Part shown: positions 31,455 through 38,423 of the stretch, one piece after another
Numbering within the stretch: position 1 is the first letter of the stretch
Layout of the letters: every line of letters begins with the position of its first letter
DNA from: Streptomyces sp. CB02056
GTDB lineage: Bacteria; Actinomycetota; Actinomycetes; Streptomycetales; Streptomycetaceae
Assembly (NCBI RefSeq): GCF_001905545.1
Contig: NZ_LIPD01000007.1
Span: 565,045 to 629,044, forward strand
Direction: 5' to 3'
Length of the DNA stretch: 64,000 bases
The notes under the pieces: generated by a model
Database searches by the model: none
The model's input: the letters and a program-made list of their open reading frames with translations, nothing else
What the model was told of the DNA's origin: nothing
Position numbers and translations under genes: made by a program

Positions 31455-34400
31455 TCAGCCCCAGTTGCCCACCAGCGGGATGTCGCCCGGGTTGCCGAAC
31501 TTCCTGCTGTAGACCACCAGGTCGGAGTTCTCGGCGGCCCCGTAGAAGGTCTGGTCGCCGGGCCGGTACACGCCGATGGTCTCCTTGCCGCTGCCGTCCC
31601 AGTCGCCCTTGACCGGGCGGTCGCCGGGGTTGCCGAACCTGACGCCCGGGCGCGGGTGTTCCGTCTCGTTGGAGTCGTTCAGGTAGAAGGTCTGGGTCTG
31701 CGGGTCGTAGACGGCGACGGTGGTGGTGCCGTTTCCGTCCCAGTCGCCGGCCAGCGGCTTCCAGCCCTCGTTGCCCAGCTTGATCCGGTACCTGACGGTG
31801 GCGTTGTCGTCGGACAGGTAGAAGTACTGGTCGCTGGGCCGGTAGACGCCGACCGTGCTCCGCCCCTGCCCGCTCCAGTCGCCGACCAGCGGGACGTCAC
31901 CGGGGGCCCCGAACGGGAAGGTGGCGGCCACGGTGGCGTTGTCGTAGGACAGTTGGAAGGTCGCGGTGTCGCGGTGGTAGACGCCGACGGTGTCGGTGCC
32001 CGGCCCGTTCCAGTGGCCCGTCAGCGGGACGACGTCGCCGCCCCCGCCGCCGAACACGGCCTGGCCGGTGTACCAGCCGTTGTGGGCGGCCTGGCCGAAG
32101 CTGCCGTCCGAGGACCGGTACACGCCCACCGAGGCGGGCGCCGGCGTGGGCGTGGCGTCGACCACGGCCTTGCCGATCCTCTTCTGCGCCGCGACGGTCA
32201 GCGGCACCTTGTTCGGCTGGTCCGGGCCGAGCCAGCGGAAGTTCTGCAGGTAGACGACCCGGGGGTCCTGCGCGGCGATCGCGCGGTACTCGGCGTTGTA
32301 CGCCGCGATGTCGGCGTCGGTCTTGCCGGAGTAGCAGCCGTCGGCGACCCGGTACTCGTTGGTGGACTCCGGGAAGAGCATCAGGTGCTGGTCCGGCGAG
32401 GAGAGGAAGGTCTTCAGGTTCGCCAGCAGCCGCTGGATCTCGCCGCGGCCCTCGCAGTAGTAGTCGAAGCCGACGATGTCGACCGTGGACGGGATCGGCG
32501 CGGTCTGCTCGGCGTTCCAGCGGTCGAGGCTCATGATCAGCGTCTTGTCCGGGAACGCGGCCCTGATCTGCTCCGCCTGCGTCTGGACCTGCGCGGGGCT
32601 CAGGCCGTGCGAGTAGGGCTCGTCGCTCACGTCGACGGCGCCGATCTTGTCGATGTTCGACCCGATGCGCCGCACCAGGTCCAGGAGGTTCCGCGCGGCG
32701 TTCGGGTTCGGGTCGACGGCCCAGGAACCCGGCGCACGCGGGACCACCGTCTCCTGGTTGAGGTCGATCACGCAGGCGGCCGGCCGGCACTGGTCCAGGA
32801 ACTCCAGGCGGGGGTCCTGGTCGCGCAGGTAGTTGTTGAAGTTGGTCCACTGCGCCACCTCCGGCGCGTGGTTGGCGCTGAAGTTCGGCTCGTTCGGGTC
32901 CCGGATGTCGAAGAACCCGTAGTAGCCGAGCCCGCCCAGCATGGAGACCCGCAGGTCGTCCGCCGTGGTGACCTGGCCGGCCGCCGAGTGGTGGGCGCCG
33001 AGCGAGACGTAGCCGTCGCGGGGCAGCTTGGCGGCGGTGCGGCCGGAGAACACCGTCGTGCCGTTGACCCTGACGGTCGCCTGCTGCCGGTCGCCGGTCG
33101 CCAGCGCGGCCGACACCTCGTAGGAGCCGGCCGGCGGGACGGCGGGCAGCGCGGTCGGGGTGCCGCCCTGGAAGAGCGTCAGCCCGCCGTCGGCCTGGAC
33201 GCGCAGGCCGAGCGCGATGTCCTCGGCGTCGACGGCGCCCGTGCCGCCCGAGGCGTTGCCGACGGCGAGGGAGGCCCAGTCCTGGCCGGAGGTGCTGCCG
33301 ACCACGGGAGTCAGGACGGCGTGCACCGTGTAGGCGCCGCTCTGGACGTCCGAGGTGGCCGGCTTGTCGAGGCGGACCGCCGAGGTGCCCTTGGGGAAGG
33401 AGAGCACGTTCGGGTGGGCCGGGCTGTTGACCTGCACCGAGCCCGCCGGCGGGTCGAGGGCCAGGCCCTTGACACCCGACACGGCGGTGTAGTTGGCGGA
33501 GATCAGGCTCGGCTGGCGGGCAGCCAGGTCCTGGTTGAGGCCGTGGTCGGCGGTGGCGTTGGGCGCGCCGTCGAAGGTGTCGACGAACGGCTTGGCGCTG
33601 CGGGTGGCGCTGGTGTCGATCCGGCTGACGTTCAGGCCGTGGCCGGCGCCGTCACCGAAGGTGGTGACGCGGTTCGGGTCGGAGAGGTACGCGCCGAGGT
33701 AGAGGAACTCGCTGCCCGGCCAGCGGGTCACCCCGGCCGGCGCGGAGACGGTGAACGGGGTGCCGTTCACCGTCAGGATGACGGCGCGGTCGGCGCCGGT
33801 GGAGACGGTGAGCGAGACGGCGTACTGCGCCGTGGGCGCCACCGTGCCGGTCCAGAAGGGGTTCTCGCCGCCGCCACCGTGGAAGAGGGCGAGCTTGCCG
33901 CCCGAGGTGACGGTCAGGCCGAGGTCGACGTCGCCGCCGGTGACGTAGCCGTTGCCGCGGTGGCTGCGGCTCAGCACGATCGAGCCCCAGTCGGCGCCGC
34001 CGGTGTCGCCGACGACCGGGTCGACCACCGTCGAGACGGTGTAGTGGCCGGTGCCGTCCGCGACGGCGGGCGCGCCGAGCATGATCGCGGAGACGCCCTT
34101 GGCGAACAGCAGCCTGTCGGGGTGGTCCGGATGACTGGTCTGGACGAACCACTGGTCGGGCGCGGTCGAGGTGTCCCAGCGGCCGGAGACCCGGGTGTAG
34201 GAGATCCCGTGCTGCCCGGGCGGGGGCGACTGCCGGGCGTCGAGGCCGACGTTCAGCCCGTACAGCGGGTCGGTGTCCTGGGCCGGGTCCAGCCGGAAGG
34301 TGTCCGCGAAGGCGCGCGTGGCGGTGAGGTCCACCGGGGCCGGGCCGGACCCGTCACCGGCCGGTGCGCCGGGTGCTGAGCCGGCGGGTGCTGAGCCGCT

Positions 34401-34523
34401 GGGTGCTGAGCCGGCGGGTGCGGCGGCCGCCGTGGTGGGTGCGAGGCCCGCGGGCAGCAGTGCCAGCGCGATCGCCGAGGCGCCGGCGAGCAGCCCGCGG
34501 CCCAGGCGTTGAGTGAGTATCAC
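31455..34523 (-). CDS. Large secreted putative glycoside hydrolase with duplicated lectin-like and VCBS/FG-GAP-like repeats
   Basis: 1022 residues, GTG start. Signal peptide to about residue 35 (PTTAAAAPAG); a GSAPA linker encoded by 15-bp repeats; two related ConA-like beta domains (about 64-300 and 300-525: DTFRLDP.../DTFDGAP..., each with a DWGSI/DWASL core); a TIM-barrel-like region (about 530-780: YYGFFDIRDPNEPNF, VDVSDEPYSHG, DIVGFDYYCEGRGE, LFPESTNEY) with candidate catalytic Glu; then from about 799 five repeats of the form VGVYRPSD..F.L...FG.PGD.PL.GDW.G.G. Extracellular; the substrate is unknown. Terminates at the 31394-31429 hairpin. Confidence 0.75.
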   Translation of the reverse strand: MILTQRLGRGLLAGASAIALALLPAGLAPTTAAAAPAGSAPSGSAPAGSAPGAPAGDGSGPAPVDLTATRAFADTFRLDPAQDTDPLYGLNVGLDARQSPPPGQHGISYTRVSGRWDTSTAPDQWFVQTSHPDHPDRLLFAKGVSAIMLGAPAVADGTGHYTVSTVVDPVVGDTGGADWGSIVLSRSHRGNGYVTGGDVDLGLTVTSGGKLALFHGGGGENPFWTGTVAPTAQYAVSLTVSTGADRAVILTVNGTPFTVSAPAGVTRWPGSEFLYLGAYLSDPNRVTTFGDGAGHGLNVSRIDTSATRSAKPFVDTFDGAPNATADHGLNQDLAARQPSLISANYTAVSGVKGLALDPPAGSVQVNSPAHPNVLSFPKGTSAVRLDKPATSDVQSGAYTVHAVLTPVVGSTSGQDWASLAVGNASGGTGAVDAEDIALGLRVQADGGLTLFQGGTPTALPAVPPAGSYEVSAALATGDRQQATVRVNGTTVFSGRTAAKLPRDGYVSLGAHHSAAGQVTTADDLRVSMLGGLGYYGFFDIRDPNEPNFSANHAPEVAQWTNFNNYLRDQDPRLEFLDQCRPAACVIDLNQETVVPRAPGSWAVDPNPNAARNLLDLVRRIGSNIDKIGAVDVSDEPYSHGLSPAQVQTQAEQIRAAFPDKTLIMSLDRWNAEQTAPIPSTVDIVGFDYYCEGRGEIQRLLANLKTFLSSPDQHLMLFPESTNEYRVADGCYSGKTDADIAAYNAEYRAIAAQDPRVVYLQNFRWLGPDQPNKVPLTVAAQKRIGKAVVDATPTPAPASVGVYRSSDGSFGQAAHNGWYTGQAVFGGGGGDVVPLTGHWNGPGTDTVGVYHRDTATFQLSYDNATVAATFPFGAPGDVPLVGDWSGQGRSTVGVYRPSDQYFYLSDDNATVRYRIKLGNEGWKPLAGDWDGNGTTTVAVYDPQTQTFYLNDSNETEHPRPGVRFGNPGDRPVKGDWDGSGKETIGVYRPGDQTFYGAAENSDLVVYSRKFGNPGDIPLVGNWG

Positions 34524-34653
34524 CGAGTGTTCGTCTCCCGGTCGTCGAATCGGCGACGCGGGTGTGCGCCCCCGAGGGGAGAGCGGACACAGCGGTGTCG
34601 TACCCCAGCTCAGCGACCTTCCCCCCGGGCGGGATCATAGAGGGTGGGTACGA

Positions 34654-34684
34654 ACGGCCGCGCCGGGTGTTCCGGCGCGGCCGT
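34654..34684 (-). terminator. Terminator downstream of the lectin gene
   Basis: Perfect 13-bp stem ACGGCCGCGCCGG with 5-base loop. It lies after the minus-strand lectin stop (34771) and before the promoter of the glycosidase-like gene. Confidence 0.78.
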
Positions 34685-34770
34685 GGGCGGGTCGGCTCGT
34701 TCACACCCCGCAGGGCGTCGACACCTCGTACCTCATGACACCTCGTGGGGCGTTGGCACCTGGTGGCTCG

Positions 34771-35979
34771 TCACACCTCGAAGGGCGTGATCGTCTGCTC
34801 GGCGCGCCCGTCGAAGACCTGCGCGGTCACCGGGTCGCCGCTGCCCCCGGACGTGCTGGAAGTCATGGCCCAGCCGGCGGAGTTCACCACGGCCTCGTTC
34901 ATCACGTCGTACGTCCACTGCTGGGCGGCCGAGCCGTCACACGCGGCGGGTGTGATCTGACCGCCGACGGAGGACGGCGCGGCCAGGCACTCGTTGCCCT
35001 CGGCGCTGCGCATGCTGCCGTCGCGGGCGAAGACGAACAGCTGGTTGCCGTTGGGCGATTCGGCGCAGCCGTAGGTGATCACGCCGGTGGCGCCGCCGCG
35101 GTCCAGACAGGCGCCGTTGGTGAAGCGCAGGGGCCAGCGGGCGGACTGGCCGAGACCGGTCTCGGTGATCAGCGTGCCGTCGTCCTGCTTCTGCTGCCGG
35201 ACCATGTCCTGGCAGGTGCCGCTGGTCGACGTTCCCGTGTTCTCGGCGGTGAGGGTGCCGCCGTTGCCGGTCATCTTGCCCCACCGGTTCTCGGCGTACG
35301 CGTTGTCGTCGCACACGTACCGGGAGTCGTTCCAGTCGAAGTACTCCACCCAGCTGCTCCAACTGTGCTGGATCTTCGAGGAGTTCGGCAGCAGGGCCTC
35401 GCCCAGGACGAAGCTGGTGCCGGCGGTCTCGTCGCTCACGGTGACCTTCGCCCAGTGGGTCACGGGGTCGATCTCCACGTGGAAGGCGTAGGTGTCCCCG
35501 GTGACGGGACGGCCGTGGTTGACGGTGGTGTTGGAGCACTGCAGGTGCTGGCCCTCACCCTCGTTGTTCCAGCAGTGCGAGCCCTCGGTCCCGTCCTTGA
35601 ACTGGAGGTCCTTGTCGGCCCAGGTCGACCAGAGGAACTGTCCGCTGTTCTGCTTGCCGAGCTGGAAGCCGGTGTAGGAGAGGTTCCCGTCGAAGTTGAA
35701 CTGGTGCGCCCAGTACACGTCGCCGTCTCCCGGACTGGTGACCACGGTGTTGCGGAAGTCGACGTCCGTCACGGTGTCGGTGGTGTTGAAGGTCCAGTCC
35801 GAATAGGCGCCGGGCGTCTGACCGGTGGCCGTGATACCGGCGGCCGCCGGCAGGGCGGACGGCGTCGGAACGGCCTCGGCCGTCACGGCTCCGGTCCAGA
35901 TCCCGGAGAGGGAGAGGAGGGCGGCGACGGTCGCCGGCCAGGCGGACGGGCGGGTTCGAGGACGGGCTGGGAATGACAC
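34771..35979 (-). CDS. Secreted two-domain protein: DUF3472-like domain plus ricin-type lectin
   Basis: 402 residues from GTG 35979 (AAGGAG upstream). Signal peptide to about residue 35 (ending TAEAVPT). Residues about 50-255 resemble a DUF3472-type beta domain (YWAHQFNFDGNLSYTGFQLG..GQFLWSTW, Trp-rich, several Cys). About 265-402 form a ricin B beta-trefoil with the Q-x-W-type repeats GNQLFVF and AAQQWTYD. It should bind carbohydrate outside the cell; no hydrolase residues seen. Same direction as, and upstream of, the glycosidase-like gene, with a terminator between. Confidence 0.75.
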   Translation of the reverse strand: MSFPARPRTRPSAWPATVAALLSLSGIWTGAVTAEAVPTPSALPAAAGITATGQTPGAYSDWTFNTTDTVTDVDFRNTVVTSPGDGDVYWAHQFNFDGNLSYTGFQLGKQNSGQFLWSTWADKDLQFKDGTEGSHCWNNEGEGQHLQCSNTTVNHGRPVTGDTYAFHVEIDPVTHWAKVTVSDETAGTSFVLGEALLPNSSKIQHSWSSWVEYFDWNDSRYVCDDNAYAENRWGKMTGNGGTLTAENTGTSTSGTCQDMVRQQKQDDGTLITETGLGQSARWPLRFTNGACLDRGGATGVITYGCAESPNGNQLFVFARDGSMRSAEGNECLAAPSSVGGQITPAACDGSAAQQWTYDVMNEAVVNSAGWAMTSSTSGGSGDPVTAQVFDGRAEQTITPFEV

Positions 35980-36382
35980 GTGGGGCTCCTTGGGAGAATC
36001 GGGAGAAATCGGGCGGTCGAGCATCCACAAGATTTCTCCGGCCGGAGGCGCGCGGCAATCGGAAGCACTACGGAGCGTGACGGATTTCCTGCCGGATCCG
36101 CCCGAACGCCCTGGTCAGCGGGACGGTCCTGCGGGAGGTCCAGGCAGGGGCGGGCGGCGCGTGGGACGACCAACCGGACGCATCCGGCGACCGCCGCCCG
36201 GAGCATGGCCGGGCGGCGCCATGACGGTCAGTCGGGATTGTTTTCGGTCAGGTCCGTCGATGTATCGATCTGGATCTATCAGCGACCTGATCACCGCCGC
36301 TAAGGTGCGGCGCATCCCCGCTGTTACACCCTCCCCGCGCCGCACCGACGGCGGGGAGACGACCGATCGGAACGGTGTCGCC
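35980..36382. promoter_or_regulatory. Divergent promoter region between the lectin and the three-repeat Cys protein
   Basis: 403 bases with no supported gene. Holds a hairpin GCCGCCCGG - 7 bases - CCGGGCGGC (36193-36217) and a 10-bp inverted repeat GGTGCGGCGC/GCGCCGCACC (36304-36346) in the leader of the plus-strand gene. A promoter-like AT-rich stretch (GATTGTTTTCGG ... GATGTATCGATC) is at about 36236-36272. Confidence 0.45.
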
Positions 36383-36853
36383 GTGACCACGATCCTCCGC
36401 AAGCTGATGACCCGTACGGGGAGGGCGGCCGCCACGGTCGCCGTGCTCGCGGCCGCCCTCACCGGCACGACGGCGGCCGGCGCGGCCTCCGCGGCCTCCC
36501 CAGCCCCGGCGGCCGCCGCAGCCGGCGGCTGGAGCTGCTCCGGGGCGCCCGTCCCGGCCGGCTACGTCATCACCATGTACAACGCCGGCGGCTGCAACAA
36601 CCACGGCTCGTGGTACCAGCGGCCCGCGCAGGACCGCCTCTGGACCTGCTCCGGCTCGCCGATCGTCTCCGGCTATGTGCTGACGAACTACGACGCCCAG
36701 GGGTGCAGCGGCGTCGGCGCCTGGTACCACGAGCTGGTCCGCAACGGCGTCTGGACCTGCCCGTACTCGCCGATCCCGGCCGGGTACCGCAGCACCACCT
36801 ACGACGCGCGCGGCTGCAGCGGCCTCGGCGCCTGGCTCACCGTGAAGATCTGA
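36383..36853 (+). CDS. Small secreted protein of three Cys-containing repeats
   Basis: 156 residues from GTG 36383 (the ATG at 36407 is an alternative). Signal peptide ends near residue 45 after an Ala-rich stretch. The mature part is three ~36-residue repeats, each with W-x-C-x-x-x-P near its start and a G-C-(S/N)-x-x-G/H-x-W at its end: WSCSGAPVPAGY, WTCSGSPIVSGY, WTCPYSPIPAGY. Two Cys per repeat suggest a disulphide each. No known family recognised; a wall- or ligand-binding role is possible. Confidence 0.72.
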   Translation: MTTILRKLMTRTGRAAATVAVLAAALTGTTAAGAASAASPAPAAAAAGGWSCSGAPVPAGYVITMYNAGGCNNHGSWYQRPAQDRLWTCSGSPIVSGYVLTNYDAQGCSGVGAWYHELVRNGVWTCPYSPIPAGYRSTTYDARGCSGLGAWLTVKI

Positions 36854-36943
36854 GCGGCGGGAACCGCAGGACGGGACGGCGGTGGGCGACGGCGCGCGCC
36901 GAGCACGGGGGCGAACCCGCGCGCCCGCCCGGCCGCCGTCCCC

Positions 36944-37462
36944 TCAGAACCGCAGGTCCATCCGCTGCTCGACCGCGTCGACGCCGAACTTGCGGGCCGG
37001 GCGGGAGACGGTGAGCTCGAACCCGGCCGTCGCGTAGAGGTGGTGGGCGGCGCCGAGTCCCTCGACCGTCCAGAGCAGCACGCCCTCGTACGCACGGGCC
37101 CGGGCCTCGTCCAGGGCCGTCTCCAGCATCCGGCGGCCCAGCCCCCGGCCCCGGGCGTCCGGGTCGAGGATCACCCACCGCAGCTGGCCCCAGCCGGGGC
37201 GCTCCTCCGCCCGGACGAGACCGGTGGCGCCGACCACCCGGCCGTCGATCTCGGCGACCCACAGGCGGCCGGGTGCCGCGCCGCCCTCACGGGCCCGGGC
37301 CAGCACCAACTCGGCCATCCCGGCGGCGACATAGGCCTCCATGGTCGCGTCCATGCCGTGCTCGCGGGAGTAGAGGACGCCGTGCAGGGCGGCGACGGCG
37401 CCCAGGTCTCCGGGCCGGAGGGCCTCGCGGATGGTCGCGGCTCCGGGTGCGCTGGCGGCCAT
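36944..37462 (-). CDS. GNAT-family N-acetyltransferase
   Basis: 172 residues from ATG 37462. Acetyl-CoA motif LRWVILDPDARGRGLGRRMLETALDEARA, then LWTVEGLGAAHHLYATAGFEL. Substrate unknown. Divergent from the TetR gene, whose perfect palindrome lies 12 bases upstream of this start, so it is the probable target of that repressor. Confidence 0.85.
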   Translation of the reverse strand: MAASAPGAATIREALRPGDLGAVAALHGVLYSREHGMDATMEAYVAAGMAELVLARAREGGAAPGRLWVAEIDGRVVGATGLVRAEERPGWGQLRWVILDPDARGRGLGRRMLETALDEARARAYEGVLLWTVEGLGAAHHLYATAGFELTVSRPARKFGVDAVEQRMDLRF

Positions 37463-37473
37463 GCGGCATCCCC

Positions 37474-37501
37474 TTTCACTGAAACACTCGTTTCAGTGAA
37501 A
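37474..37501. promoter_or_regulatory. Perfect 28-bp operator between GNAT and TetR genes
   Basis: TTTCACTGAAAC - ACTC - GTTTCAGTGAAA: arms of 12 bp, 4-base centre. Each arm is itself an 11-bp TTTCA-N-TGAAA palindrome, so the site offers two adjacent dimers' worth of half-sites. It lies 11 bases before the TetR start and 12 bases before the GNAT start. Confidence 0.85.
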
Positions 37502-37512
37502 CGATAGAGCAC

Positions 37513-38145
37513 GTGTCCGCTCCCACCAACGCGCCCTCCCACCCGTCGCCTCATCCGTCATCCCCTCGGCGCGCGTCGGCTCGGCAGCCGTCCCCGCGTC
37601 GCGAGGACCTCCTCGCGGCGACCGTCCGCTACGTCGCCGAGCACAGCGTGTCCGACCTCTCCCTCCGCCCGCTGGCGGCCGGGATCGGCTCCAGCCCGCG
37701 CGTGCTGCTGTACCTGTTCGGGTCGAAGGAGCAGCTGGTCCGGGAGGTCCTGGCGGTCGGACGGGCCGAGCAACTGGCGCTGCTGGAACGGTCCGAGGCC
37801 GAGGGCGGCGGCGCCCGCGAGACCCTCGACCTGCTCTGGGAGTGGCTGACGCAGCCCGAACACCGAGGGGCGCTGCGGCTGTTCTTCGAGGGGTACGTCC
37901 GCGCCTTCGGCCGGCGCGAGCCGTGGCCGGACTTCGGCACCGCCTCGCTGGAGGAGTGGCTGCCACCGCTGGAACGCGTCCTCGACGGCACCCGGGCGAA
38001 CCCCACCGTGGTGCTCGCCGTCCTCCGCGGCCTGCTGCTGGACCTGCTCGCCGGGGTCGACGACGAGTCCGACAGCTCCGACGGGTCCCACGCCCGGCGC
38101 GTCCACGCCGCCTGGCACGCCTTCCTCGACGCCGCCCTCGCCTGA
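37513..38145 (+). CDS. TetR-family transcriptional regulator
   Basis: 210 residues from GTG 37513. After a Ser/Pro-rich 28-residue tail the helix-turn-helix reads REDLLAATVRYVAEHSVSDLSLRPLAAGIGSSPRVLLYLFGSKEQLVREVLAV. The C-terminal domain is helical. The palindrome just upstream is very probably its own operator, giving self-repression and repression of the divergent acetyltransferase. Confidence 0.88.
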   Translation: MSAPTNAPSHPSPHPSSPRRASARQPSPRREDLLAATVRYVAEHSVSDLSLRPLAAGIGSSPRVLLYLFGSKEQLVREVLAVGRAEQLALLERSEAEGGGARETLDLLWEWLTQPEHRGALRLFFEGYVRAFGRREPWPDFGTASLEEWLPPLERVLDGTRANPTVVLAVLRGLLLDLLAGVDDESDSSDGSHARRVHAAWHAFLDAALA

Positions 38146-38229
38146 GCCCCGGCCCGGGCGACGGATCCCGTCGGCCGACAGATGTCGCGCACCGACGGAT
38201 GCCGCGGTCCCGACGGCCGCACCTCCGGC

Positions 38230-38254
38230 CGGGTCCGTCCCCTGCGCGGACCCG
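38230..38254. terminator. Possible terminator between TetR and SARP genes
   Basis: CGGGTCCG - 9 bases - CGGACCCG, an 8-bp stem in the 278-base gap between convergent genes. A second inverted repeat (ACGGGAC/GTCCCGT) is at 38277-38304. Weaker than the other terminators. Confidence 0.45.
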
Positions 38255-38423
38255 ACCGGCAGCCCATGCGGCGCGTACGGGACTGACGCGTACGCCTGTC
38301 CCGTGCCGTGGGGATCGAGCCTAGGCAGGGGCGCTTACCGATCGCTTACCAATCACTGACGGCTGCGGCCCTCGACCGGTACGGCCGCGGCTGCGGCAAC
38401 GGCCCCGGCCCCGGCCCCGGCCA

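Noticed and set aside
34370..34430. 15-bp repeats as a mobile or regulatory repeat
   Set aside because: They code in frame for a GSAPA linker of the secreted glycosidase-like protein.
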